Source: Dehalococcoidia bacterium UBA1123 (GTDB lineage: Bacteria > Chloroflexota > Dehalococcoidia > Lucifugimonadales > UBA1123). Taken from it: DNA of 13,974 nucleotides. The stretch is taken from contig DCAW01000098.1 in assembly GCA_002313895.1 (NCBI GenBank), forward strand, positions 30,030-44,003, in the 5' to 3' direction. Shown here one piece after another: positions 1 through 6,907 of the stretch. The translations under genes were made by a program, and so were the position numbers. Under the pieces are notes generated by a model. That model was given only the letters and a program-made list of their open reading frames with translations, was not told where the DNA came from and ran no database searches. Position 1 is the first letter of the stretch. Every line of letters begins with the position of its first letter.

Positions 1-41
1 TATCAGCCTTACTTGACAGCTTCAACTCAACTTGTGAAACA

Positions 42-392
42 TTACTTTCTCTTCCGTCGCCGAAGGAGGAGGAGTGCGATTACGGCCCCGATGACCAAAA
101 TACGAACAATGCGACGATGCCCTTCGAACGAGATGTATCTAGTCTCGCCAGACGTGATCTCGATGATTCCGACAGGCGTGATCTCGACCCCGCCTCCGCC
201 ACCGGTTGCGCCAACAGCTTGATCGGCAACCGGTCCTGTTCCACCGCCTGCTCCGAAGCCGTATCGCATCCTCGCCACCGGAATTATCGTTTTGCCCTCG
301 GCTGTAACCGGTTCCCCGTAGACGGTCTTGACCGATGCTGAGGTCTGCAATTTATCTTTGATATTTCGAAAAATATCAGGATCGCTTACCAC
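42..392 (-). CDS. GerW/YtfJ-family protein with C-terminal membrane anchor
   Basis: A 116-residue protein of the YtfJ/GerW family (named for Bacillus spore germination; biochemical role not established). Residues about 5-40 carry the family's N-terminal pattern: a short helix, VYGEPV, then a strand ending IIPVARM. Next comes the diagnostic YGFGAGGG, a second glycine run (GGGGG at 64-68) and the strand VEITPVGIIEI. Residues about 95-110 form one hydrophobic helix followed by RRRKRK, a basic cytoplasmic tail, so it is probably a small membrane-anchored protein. The start is GTG at 392, supported by GAGGTGA 7 bases upstream. It is the last gene of the minus-strand unit, 30 bp after coaBC. The family occurs widely in bacteria that do not sporulate, so its presence does not imply spores. 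Family call is confident; function unknown. Confidence 0.8.
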   Translation of the reverse strand: MVSDPDIFRNIKDKLQTSASVKTVYGEPVTAEGKTIIPVARMRYGFGAGGGTGPVADQAVGATGGGGGVEITPVGIIEITSGETRYISFEGHRRIVRILVIGAVIALLLLRRRKRK

Positions 393-422
393 TAGCGGTC
401 ACCTCGTCCTTTGTCTTGAGGT

Positions 423-1634
423 TCATGAGATATCTCGCCTGAACAAAGGCCTAACACGATCCAGGATGTTGACACCAACGTCATATTTGGACATCAGCGG
501 CAGGTCATCCGCTCCTCCCTCTCTGTCCAGAATCGTCACTCGATTGGTGTCTGAGGCGAACCCCGCATCCTCTGCCGTGATGTCATTGGCGACTATCAGA
601 TCGAGACCCTTGGAAACCAGCTTGGATTGGGCATTGGCAATCAAGTCCTGACTCTCGGCGGCGAAGCCGACCTTCACCAGCGAGTCAGCCGCCAAGCCCG
701 CGATGATATCCGGCGTCTTGGTCAATTCTATGGCCCATTCGTTGGACGCGCCTTTTTTGATTTTCTGATCCGCGGTCGAAACAGGACGCCAGTCCGCGAC
801 CGCCGCCGCCATAACCACTGCGTCCGCGTCTCGGCACTCGTGGTTAATGGCATCGCGCATATCCAATGCCGAGCGGACATTCACCATCCTGACACCATAG
901 GGAGCAGGCAAAGCTGTCGGCGTTGAAACCAGAACAGCGGACGCTCCACGGTCTCTCGCGGCTTCGGCAATCGCGTAACCCATTTTCCCTGACGAGTGGT
1001 TGGTGATAACGCGCACAGGGTCGATTGCTTCCTCGGTGCCGCCAGCGCTGACAACGATCTTTTTCCCTGCCAGATCGCCATGCCGGCCCAGCGCAGCGCT
1101 GATACAACCGATAATCTCCGGCGTCTCCACCAATCGTCCCTTGCCAATCAGGCCCGACGCCAGCCTGCCAGAAGCCGGCCCGATGAACGTCACGCCGCGC
1201 TCTTCTAACAGCCTGACATTGGCCTGTGTCGCGGGATTGTCGAACATATGGGCATCCATAGCTGGCGCAACAATCACAGGAGCTTGAGTCGCCAAAAGCG
1301 TCGTAGTGAGTGCGTCATCAGCCAGGCCGTGCGCCATTTTCGCTATCGTGTGGGCGGTGGCCGGGGCAATGACGATCGAATCGGACCTTTCGGCAAGGGC
1401 GACGTGATCAATGCTCAACTCCGACTGAGGATCGAACACGTCGGTGACCACAGGCCGATGGGTGATCGCGGCAAAGGCTAACGTGGTCACAAATTTCGAA
1501 GCGCCTTTGGTAAGAATCACGTCCACATTGGCGTTCGCCTGAGTCAATTTGCTGGCAAGGTCAATCGCCTTGTAACAGGCTATGCTGCCTGTCACTCCCA
1601 GCGTAATGTGCTTGCCATCCAGAACTGTAGACAT
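423..1634 (-). CDS. coaBC: Bifunctional phosphopantothenoylcysteine decarboxylase/phosphopantothenate-cysteine ligase
   Basis: Makes 4'-phosphopantetheine from 4'-phosphopantothenate: CoaB adds cysteine (CTP-dependent in most bacteria), and the FMN enzyme CoaC decarboxylates the product. The 403 residues match the usual fused length. CoaC spans about 1-180: GVTGSIA (13-19) for FMN, catalytic His77 in IDHVALA, the PAMD motif (124-127) and the substrate flap SGRLASGLIGKGR (155-167). CoaB spans about 188-400: SAGGTEEAIDPVR (196-208), NHSSGKMG (212-219), AAAVADWRP (276-284) and KIKK, whose Lys291 corresponds to the conserved ligase lysine. Two CoaC residues differ from E. coli Dfp: Asp127 replaces Asn125 and Ser160 replaces Cys158. 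The ATG at 1634 has GAGGATA upstream. It lies 33 bp after coaX, fitting a CoA operon. Very sure of identity. Confidence 0.96.
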   Translation of the reverse strand: MSTVLDGKHITLGVTGSIACYKAIDLASKLTQANANVDVILTKGASKFVTTLAFAAITHRPVVTDVFDPQSELSIDHVALAERSDSIVIAPATAHTIAKMAHGLADDALTTTLLATQAPVIVAPAMDAHMFDNPATQANVRLLEERGVTFIGPASGRLASGLIGKGRLVETPEIIGCISAALGRHGDLAGKKIVVSAGGTEEAIDPVRVITNHSSGKMGYAIAEAARDRGASAVLVSTPTALPAPYGVRMVNVRSALDMRDAINHECRDADAVVMAAAVADWRPVSTADQKIKKGASNEWAIELTKTPDIIAGLAADSLVKVGFAAESQDLIANAQSKLVSKGLDLIVANDITAEDAGFASDTNRVTILDREGGADDLPLMSKYDVGVNILDRVRPLFRRDIS

Positions 1635-1667
1635 TTAGCGTATCCTCGGGAGGCAGAACCGCATGGC

Positions 1668-2435
1668 TCAACCTGAATTAATTTCATGGATTAAGCGCAG
1701 GCCAGTTAACGTCAAATTCGGATCGACAGCATCGAACATTCCAACTTCATCGACAACCACTCCCGCCAGCCCACCGGTGGCAATAATTTTGGCGTTTCCT
1801 CCCAGCTCCTCATCGAACCTCCGAATCATCCCTTTGACCAGTTCGGCGTACCCCAACACGAGACCGGACTGCAAGGCGTGAACCGTGTTTTTGCCAATGG
1901 CGGTAGCAGGCGCTGTGAGCTCCACTCTTCGCAGTTGGGCGGTTGTGTGGAACAAAGAATCTGCGGCTATCTGAATTCCTGGCGCGATTGCGCCGCCAAG
2001 GTAATCGCCATTATCGGTCACAGCGTCGAACACCGTGGCAGTGCCTATGTCCACAATAACTGCCGGGCCACCGTACAATGAAAGCGCGGCGGCGGCATCG
2101 ACGATACGATCCGCGCCTACATCTCTGGGAGAATCATACTTCACGCGAATGCCTGTTTTGGTTCCAGCGCCGATCTCCAGTGGCGTTATGTCGAAATAAT
2201 CCTCGCATAGTTGGACGAAGCTGGGCGTCAGAGGAGGCACCACACTGCACAGGGCAATGGCGGTGACCGACTTGGACGAAACGCCCCGCATTGGCAGAAG
2301 TTGGCTAACTGCCAACGCGTACTCGTCAGGCATCCGTTTGGTGTCAGTGGTGAGACGAAACGTTGCCTTGAGAGTGTCGCCGTCGAACGCGCCGATCGTT
2401 ACGTTTGTGTTCCCGATGTCAATTGCCAGCAGCAT
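1668..2435 (-). CDS. coaX: Type III pantothenate kinase
   Basis: ATP-dependent phosphorylation of pantothenate, the first committed step of CoA synthesis. The 255 residues are typical for CoaX of the acetate and sugar kinase/Hsc70/actin fold. Visible motifs are DIGNTN (6-11, phosphate-binding loop), DVGADRIVDA in mid-protein (the GADR motif with the catalytic Asp), VDIGTATVFD (the GTxxxxD motif) and GGAIAPGI. Type III enzymes are usually insensitive to CoA feedback and need a monovalent cation (family knowledge). The reading frame stays open another 71 codons upstream, but that part is basic, unlike CoaX, and overlaps the neighbouring gene antisense-fashion. The ATG at 2435 puts MLLAIDIGNTN exactly at the family N-terminus, although the upstream GAGCGA is a weak ribosome site. 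It lies 32 bp after the NYN gene and feeds product to CoaBC downstream. Confidence 0.95.
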   Translation of the reverse strand: MLLAIDIGNTNVTIGAFDGDTLKATFRLTTDTKRMPDEYALAVSQLLPMRGVSSKSVTAIALCSVVPPLTPSFVQLCEDYFDITPLEIGAGTKTGIRVKYDSPRDVGADRIVDAAAALSLYGGPAVIVDIGTATVFDAVTDNGDYLGGAIAPGIQIAADSLFHTTAQLRRVELTAPATAIGKNTVHALQSGLVLGYAELVKGMIRRFDEELGGNAKIIATGGLAGVVVDEVGMFDAVDPNLTLTGLRLIHEINSG

Positions 2436-2467
2436 GTAAAATCGCTCGAATATTCTGGTGGCCCGGG

Positions 2468-3535
2468 TCAGATTCGGATGATGGCGTTGCCTTCTCGACG
2501 CCACCTGAAGTCCAGATAATGGCTGGCGTCGAGCAATTTGTCCAGCGTTGGATACTTTGTGGATTTGAGGTTGGGGGCGTTCAGCACTTTTGCAACGTCC
2601 GCGGCTGCCGACTGCCCTGCGATTTTTGGCCCCTGGCGGCTGCGCCAAGCAAGATCAACATCTCGCTCCCAATTTTCCTCCAGCTCAACAGGGGTTTCGG
2701 TTGACTGCGCCGGTCGCGGATTGCGGTTCCTCGTCGGTTCAGGTTGAACTTCACGTGTTGGCGCTGGGGCTTCGCGTTGGGAGGATAGTTGAACCAAAAT
2801 ATCGCCCGGCCCCTGCGACCTGACGACACGCACCTCACCCCTGGATTCGAGGAATCGTGTGAAGGTCAAAAATCCTTGCGCCTTAAAGTTGAAGCTCGGG
2901 TCAATCCTGCGCATCGTCTGGTGCAACTTCGACCCCGGAACCTGCCCCTGTCCATCTTGAGATGCTTCAAGCGCGCGAGTGATCAGGGAGTTCGATGGCT
3001 CGCGACGGTCAGTTCGACCTCTCCTCACCTGCGTTCGTGTTTCGTTTGGTTGCGTTGTCGGCGCTTCGCTATTCTGGGTTGCGCCGTCGTCGAGGAAGAT
3101 GTATCGGTCACACGATTTTACCAGCGTGACCGGTGTTATGTCCCGGCGTCCGGCGCCCACAACCAGCTTTCCAGATGAACGAAGCTTATTAACCAACGGA
3201 ACGAAATCCGAATCCGATGACACAACTACATACGCGTCCACATTCGAAGTATGCACAAGTTCGACGGCGTCGATCACAAGACAAATGTCGCTGGCATTTT
3301 TGCCGGATCTGGTCGCATGGAAATAGTGGGCGGCTTCAATGCCGTGTTCCAAAAGCTGGTCTCGCTTGTTCCGATGAACAGACCAGTCTGCGTACGCCCG
3401 TTTGACGATGACGCGGCCCATGTCCGAAAGCTGGTCGAATAGATACTGTATCGAGTCCAGACCGACGTTTTCATAGTCGATCAGGACGGCGATAGTCGGT
3501 TCAGCCAACCTGTGTTCGGTATTTAGAGTCACCAT
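2468..3535 (-). CDS. NYN-domain RNase-like protein with LOTUS/OST-HTH domain
   Basis: A 355-residue protein with a PIN-like NYN nuclease domain followed by an RNA-binding-type LOTUS domain. NYN spans about 12-150: the first acidic strand is VLIDYEN (Asp20), then KNASDICLVIDA (Asp83, Asp88) and VVSSDSDF (Asp108, Asp110). These are the four or five acidic residues expected to bind metal, so catalysis looks intact. Residues about 180-250 match OST-HTH/LOTUS (LITRALEA, SKLHQTMRR, FKAQGFLTFTRFLESRG, DILVQL). A Pro/Glu/Arg-rich linker (251-290) leads to a small C-terminal domain (about 310-355) ending WRREGNAIIRI, perhaps a second degenerate winged helix. ATG at 3535 has AGAGGAG 5 bases upstream. 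It is the first gene of the unit with coaX and coaBC. The RNA target and the link to CoA are unknown; the domain call is confident. Confidence 0.88.
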   Translation of the reverse strand: MVTLNTEHRLAEPTIAVLIDYENVGLDSIQYLFDQLSDMGRVIVKRAYADWSVHRNKRDQLLEHGIEAAHYFHATRSGKNASDICLVIDAVELVHTSNVDAYVVVSSDSDFVPLVNKLRSSGKLVVGAGRRDITPVTLVKSCDRYIFLDDGATQNSEAPTTQPNETRTQVRRGRTDRREPSNSLITRALEASQDGQGQVPGSKLHQTMRRIDPSFNFKAQGFLTFTRFLESRGEVRVVRSQGPGDILVQLSSQREAPAPTREVQPEPTRNRNPRPAQSTETPVELEENWERDVDLAWRSRQGPKIAGQSAAADVAKVLNAPNLKSTKYPTLDKLLDASHYLDFRWRREGNAIIRI

Positions 3536-3563
3536 GATGCTCCTCTAGACGAAGTCAGACCTC

Positions 3564-3569
3564 ATTGTA
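3564..3569 (-). promoter_or_regulatory. Candidate extended -10 promoter for the NYN-coaX-coaBC-gerW unit
   Basis: Read on the minus strand, TGT-TACAAT forms an extended -10 element (TGn then 5 of 6 consensus bases), ending 28 bases before the NYN start codon. No good -35 hexamer sits 17 bases upstream. It lies in the only gap before the four-gene unit, so it is the natural promoter position. Confidence 0.4.
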
Positions 3570-3585
3570 ACATCCGACAGCGAAC

Positions 3586-3616
3586 ACGCCGTCGGGACCA
3601 CGGGGCCAATCGGCGT
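3586..3616 (-). repeat. Inverted repeat after the luciferase-like gene
   Basis: ACGCCG (3586-3591) and CGGCGT (3611-3616) are perfect inverted arms around a 19-base GC-rich loop, beginning 9 bases past the stop of the flavin oxidoreductase gene. No T-run follows on the minus strand. It may be a weak transcript-end structure or a chance repeat. One arm lies where a -35 element for the NYN gene would be. Confidence 0.25.
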
Positions 3617-3625
3617 CACCGTTAT

Positions 3626-4675
3626 TCATTTGAATGCAGGCATCACCTTCTCGCAGATCAGCCTCAACGAAGTGGCGATTTGCTGTTTTGAGATGCCTTC
3701 CCCTGCGTTGAACTCAGCGACGACACCAGACAGGCTCAGTGTGTCTTTCATGATGTTCAATTGCTCAATAACCATTTCTGGCGTGCCGACGGCGACCTTT
3801 TCTCGTTGGACCCGCTCCCAGTCAACTTCAGCAAGTTGCGCGCCGCGTTCGGAGCGCAAGTCTCTTGCTTCTGAACCCGATCGTGACACCGACGCCGCCA
3901 GTTGACCACCCAGCCTGCGAAACTGCTTCATGAAGCTGTCTTCGGGGGCCGATAGAGCATCGTCTTTAGACTCCGACACATAAACAGGCACGCGCAAAGA
4001 GACATCAATCGGCCCTTCGTGTCCGGCGTCGTTCCATGCTTTTTTGTAAGCGTCCACTTGCTCTTTAACCTGGAACATATCCAGACTGCGGACGCCAATG
4101 AAAATTGGGTAACCTAGCGTTCCCAGGGTCTCGAAAGTGTCGGACGTTGTCGCCGCCACCCTGATCTTTGGGTGGGGCTGTTGGAACGGCTTTGGGGTCA
4201 GGCACACGTTGTCATAGGAGTAATAATCGCCGGAGTAGGAGAAACGTTCGTTGGTCCAGGCGCGGTTCATGATATTGAGATATTCGTAAAAACGTTGCCT
4301 GCTCTCGGCATAGGCCATGCCGTAACCTTCGTATGAGCCGGGCAGACCGCTGCGACCGACGCCATATTCAAACCTTCCCTGGCTTACGTGATCAAGCGTC
4401 GCGACCTCTTCAGCCATGCGAAGCGGGTTTCCGAGCGGAATGATATGCACAGCGGTCCCGATCTTGAGACGCTTCGTCCTTCCAGCTATCGCCGAAGCAA
4501 CCATCAAGGGCGATGACATCACGGACCGCACCGGGTTGAAATGAGACTCTGAAAGCCAAACGCCGTCGAGTCCCATCGATTCCGCCTGATCGACGTGCTC
4601 GAAGGATTCGTTGAATATGTCCCGTTGAGAATACCCCGGTCGAGCGTGAAATTCCGCGAATGACCCAAACTCCAT
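3626..4675 (-). CDS. Luciferase-like (LLM class) flavin-dependent oxidoreductase
   Basis: A 349-residue TIM-barrel flavin enzyme of the bacterial luciferase family (Pfam Bac_luciferase), which oxygenates an organic substrate with reduced flavin and O2; the substrate cannot be read from sequence. Family landmarks run in order: MEFGSFAEF (strand 1), AESMGLDGVWLSESHF (31-46), RTKRLKIGTAVHIIPLGNPLRMAEEVATLDHVSQGRFEYGVGRS in two consecutive pieces (66-84 and 85-109), then LTPKPFQQPHPKIRVAA (159-175) and VGTPEMVIEQL near the C-terminus. The frame is open 30 codons further, but ATG 4675 has AGGAG 7 bases upstream and gives the family N-terminus. It is monocistronic and divergent from the ABC ATPase. 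SAR202 Chloroflexota are known for large expansions of such flavin monooxygenases, which fits the inferred host. Family certain, substrate unknown. Confidence 0.92.
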   Translation of the reverse strand: MEFGSFAEFHARPGYSQRDIFNESFEHVDQAESMGLDGVWLSESHFNPVRSVMSSPLMVASAIAGRTKRLKIGTAVHIIPLGNPLRMAEEVATLDHVSQGRFEYGVGRSGLPGSYEGYGMAYAESRQRFYEYLNIMNRAWTNERFSYSGDYYSYDNVCLTPKPFQQPHPKIRVAATTSDTFETLGTLGYPIFIGVRSLDMFQVKEQVDAYKKAWNDAGHEGPIDVSLRVPVYVSESKDDALSAPEDSFMKQFRRLGGQLAASVSRSGSEARDLRSERGAQLAEVDWERVQREKVAVGTPEMVIEQLNIMKDTLSLSGVVAEFNAGEGISKQQIATSLRLICEKVMPAFK

Positions 4676-4720
4676 GTGTTGTCTCCTGACTCGCCTAATC
4701 GAAGATAAGCGCCGTGGCCA

Positions 4721-4726
4721 ATTATC
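4721..4726 (-). promoter_or_regulatory. Candidate extended -10 for the flavin oxidoreductase
   Basis: On the minus strand TGC-GATAAT is an extended -10 (5 of 6 consensus), 45 bases before the start codon at 4675. I see no matching -35 hexamer at 16-18 bases. It lies in the divergent gap shared with the ABC ATPase. Confidence 0.35.
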
Positions 4727-4813
4727 GCACGCGCCAAGCCTACGATGTTCGTGGTTTGCGGTCAAGCGCGGCGTTCACGCGCGCATCTGATTCGTCAGTA
4801 AGAAATATTCGGA

Positions 4814-4842
4814 TTGACCGAACCGAAAAGTTCATCGACAAT
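4814..4842 (+). promoter_or_regulatory. Candidate promoter for the ABC ATPase
   Basis: TTGACC (4814-4819) and GACAAT (4837-4842) stand 17 bases apart, giving a plausible sigma-70 promoter with a start near 4849 and a leader of about 87 bases. An alternative -10 (TATGAT, 4868-4873) has no -35 partner. Confidence 0.35.
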
Positions 4843-4850
4843 GATGTGTG

Positions 4851-4863
4851 GGATCAACGATCC
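4851..4863. repeat. Short palindrome, operator-like
   Basis: GGATC-AAC-GATCC is a perfect 5-3-5 inverted repeat just downstream of the predicted start point of the ABC ATPase promoter. The position would suit a repressor site, but a repeat this short can easily arise by chance. Confidence 0.25.
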
Positions 4864-4935
4864 TGCCTATGATATTCTAAACTTCGCCTGGTTCGGGCCA
4901 AGACCCGAGCTGCCGGATTGCCGAAAGGGACGAAC

Positions 4936-5643
4936 ATGTCAAATGGCTCAGACGCGATTGTCATCGCCCGCAACGTCGAGAAGACTTACGATGGCGGGAG
5001 AGGTGTGGCTGTCCACGCTCTGAAGGGCATCGACCTGACGGTGACGCGCGCCGAAGTAGTCGCAATCATGGGACCAAGCGGTTGTGGGAAAACGACACTG
5101 CTAAATTGCCTATCTGGTATTGACGAGATCGACAGCGGCGAGGTTCTGATTGACGGCCTCTCGTTGGAAGACATGGACGATAACTCCCGGACCGACCATC
5201 GAGCCAGAGAGATGGGATTCGTGTTCCAACTATACAACCTGTTGCCAGTTTTGAATTCTGTGGAGAACGTCGAACTTCCCATGCTGGTTTCGGGTGTAAA
5301 CTCGAACGAAGCGAGAAAGCGCTCGCTGGCCGCGTTGGAGAGGGTCGGTCTTGCAGATTGGGCGGCCCATAAGCCTGCCGAGCTTTCCGGGGGTCAGCGT
5401 CAACGGGTGACGATCGCGAGAGCGCTAGTCAACGAACCCGCAATAATCTGGGCCGATGAGCCGACCGGCGACCTCGATTCAGAGACCGCCCAGGGCATCA
5501 TGGACCTGTTATTCGAACTAAACGAACGCAACAAGCAGACATTTATCATCGTCACCCACTCTCAGGAAATCGGCGACCAGTGCAACCGTATCGTGAAGAT
5601 GCGGGACGGCCTTGTGGTCGATGACGGGATTGATGCCGTTTAG
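4936..5643 (+). CDS. ABC transporter ATP-binding protein, LolD/MacB type
   Basis: A 235-residue ABC ATPase of the LolD/FtsE/MacB group, which powers FtsX-like permeases for lipoprotein release, peptide or drug export. All nucleotide-binding parts are intact: Walker A GPSGCGKTT (46-54), Q-loop Gln98 in FVFQLYNLLPVL, signature LSGGQ (150-154), Walker B IIWADEP (170-176), D-loop GDLDSE and H-loop His208 in VTHSQE. The phrase LLPVLNSVENVELPM is typical of the MacB/LolD group. ATG 4936 follows AAAGGGA by 5 bases; an upstream in-frame TTG at 4918 lacks such a site. No permease gene adjoins it: the next gene is gdhA on the opposite strand, overlapping by 4 bases. The partner must be encoded elsewhere or lost. 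Transported substrate unknown. Confidence 0.92.
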   Translation: MSNGSDAIVIARNVEKTYDGGRGVAVHALKGIDLTVTRAEVVAIMGPSGCGKTTLLNCLSGIDEIDSGEVLIDGLSLEDMDDNSRTDHRAREMGFVFQLYNLLPVLNSVENVELPMLVSGVNSNEARKRSLAALERVGLADWAAHKPAELSGGQRQRVTIARALVNEPAIIWADEPTGDLDSETAQGIMDLLFELNERNKQTFIIVTHSQEIGDQCNRIVKMRDGLVVDDGIDAV

Positions 5644-6890
5644 ATGAATCCGCGCAATTCAGCCACATGGGCGACACGCTCCAGCCCGATCAGGAACGCG
5701 GCTTCCCGGTAGGTTACACCCTCTGCCTGGACGCGATCCTTCACGGAGGTGAATGCGCGGGTCATGATCTTGCTCAACTCGTCGTTCACCCGATCCATGT
5801 CCCAAGTGTGTTGGTACAGGTTTTGAGTCCACTCGAAGTAGGACACGATCACACCGCCCGCGTTCACCAATATGTCGGGCACTATCCTGATTCCCCGGTC
5901 GTTCAGTATGTCATCAGCTTCAGGGGTAAGTGGGTGATTCGCTGCTTCGATTATCACTTTGGCCTTCACGCGCGGGGCGTTGTCGGCGTGGATCACGCGG
6001 TCTATAGCTGCCGGAATCAAAATATCACAATCCAGCTCTAAGAGATCGTTGTTCGAGATCGATTCTCCGCCCTTGAAGTTCTGGACGCTGCCGCCTTCAT
6101 CCTTGAGTTTAACGAGGGCCTCGACGTCGAGTCCTTGGGAGTTGAACGTACCGCCATCCACGTCACTCACGGCGATGACGGTGCAGCCCTGTTCCGCTGC
6201 TATCCTTGCGGCCCATGATCCGACTTGCCCGAATCCCTGCACCACGATGCGTGCGCCTGCAGGGTCCATATTCATGTCTTTGGCCATCTCGGTTGTGACA
6301 TAGATAGCTCCTCGCCCGGTGGCCGAATCCCGACCGACCGACCCCCCTAGCTCTACAGGTTTGCCCGTGACGATACCTGGCGTGTGACCGTGAATCTGTC
6401 CATATGCGTCCATCATCCAGGCCATCGTCTGCGCGTTAGTGCCCAGGTCCGGCGCAGGTATGTCGCGATTGACTCCCAACAGGTGCTCGATATTTTGAGT
6501 ATATCGTCGTGTCAACCGATTCAACTCTCCGTTACTCATAGTGAGTGGGTCGCACTGGACGCCGCCCTTCGCGCCACCAAATGGAATCTCCACCAGGGCG
6601 GTTTTCCAGGTCATCAGTGAAGCAAGCGCCCGGACTTCTTCCACGTCCGCGTCAGGGTGGAACCGAACGCCGCCTTTGTAAGGGCCGCGCGCGCCGTTGT
6701 GCTGAATGCGGTAACCGGTGAAGACTTCTATCTCGCCGTTGTCCATCCTGACGGGAACGGTAACTCGAAGCTCACGCCACGGGCTGCGAAGCATCTCACG
6801 CACGCCGTCTGCCATCCCTAGGCGGTCAGCGGCTCTGTCGAAGAATACGTTCACTTCGTCGAATGTTGACATCGCGGGGCTTGTGTTCAT
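5640..6890 (-). CDS. gdhA: Glutamate dehydrogenase (Glu/Leu/Phe/Val family)
   Basis: Interconverts 2-oxoglutarate plus ammonium and glutamate with NAD(P)H in the cytoplasm. The 416 residues suit the hexameric GDH I class. Substrate-binding and catalytic residues are all present: Lys72 in GPYKGGVRFHP, Lys96 in TWKTAL, Lys108 in PFGGAKGG and Asp148 in APDLGTN. Their spacing (24, 12, 40) equals that of K89, K113, K125 and D165 of the Clostridium symbiosum enzyme. The Rossmann motif is VQGFGQVG (217-224). Cofactor preference cannot be called safely; Asp243 near the end of strand 2 leans towards NAD. ATG 6890 is supported by GAGGAG 8-9 bases upstream, better than the open extension to 6947. It starts 17 bp after the otsA stop, so it is probably co-transcribed. 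Its TAA overlaps the stop of the convergent ABC gene. Confidence 0.95.
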   Translation of the reverse strand: MNTSPAMSTFDEVNVFFDRAADRLGMADGVREMLRSPWRELRVTVPVRMDNGEIEVFTGYRIQHNGARGPYKGGVRFHPDADVEEVRALASLMTWKTALVEIPFGGAKGGVQCDPLTMSNGELNRLTRRYTQNIEHLLGVNRDIPAPDLGTNAQTMAWMMDAYGQIHGHTPGIVTGKPVELGGSVGRDSATGRGAIYVTTEMAKDMNMDPAGARIVVQGFGQVGSWAARIAAEQGCTVIAVSDVDGGTFNSQGLDVEALVKLKDEGGSVQNFKGGESISNNDLLELDCDILIPAAIDRVIHADNAPRVKAKVIIEAANHPLTPEADDILNDRGIRIVPDILVNAGGVIVSYFEWTQNLYQHTWDMDRVNDELSKIMTRAFTSVKDRVQAEGVTYREAAFLIGLERVAHVAELRGFI

Positions 6891-6907
6891 GTGGGTAGCT
6901 CCTCGGT

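Noticed and set aside
2436..2648. N-terminal extension of coaX by 71 codons
   Set aside because: It is basic and unrelated to CoaX and overlaps the NYN gene. The family N-terminus starts exactly at the ATG at 2435.
4676..4765. N-terminal extension of the flavin oxidoreductase
   Set aside because: It is Arg-rich with no family match, whereas ATG 4675 has a good ribosome site and the expected first strand.
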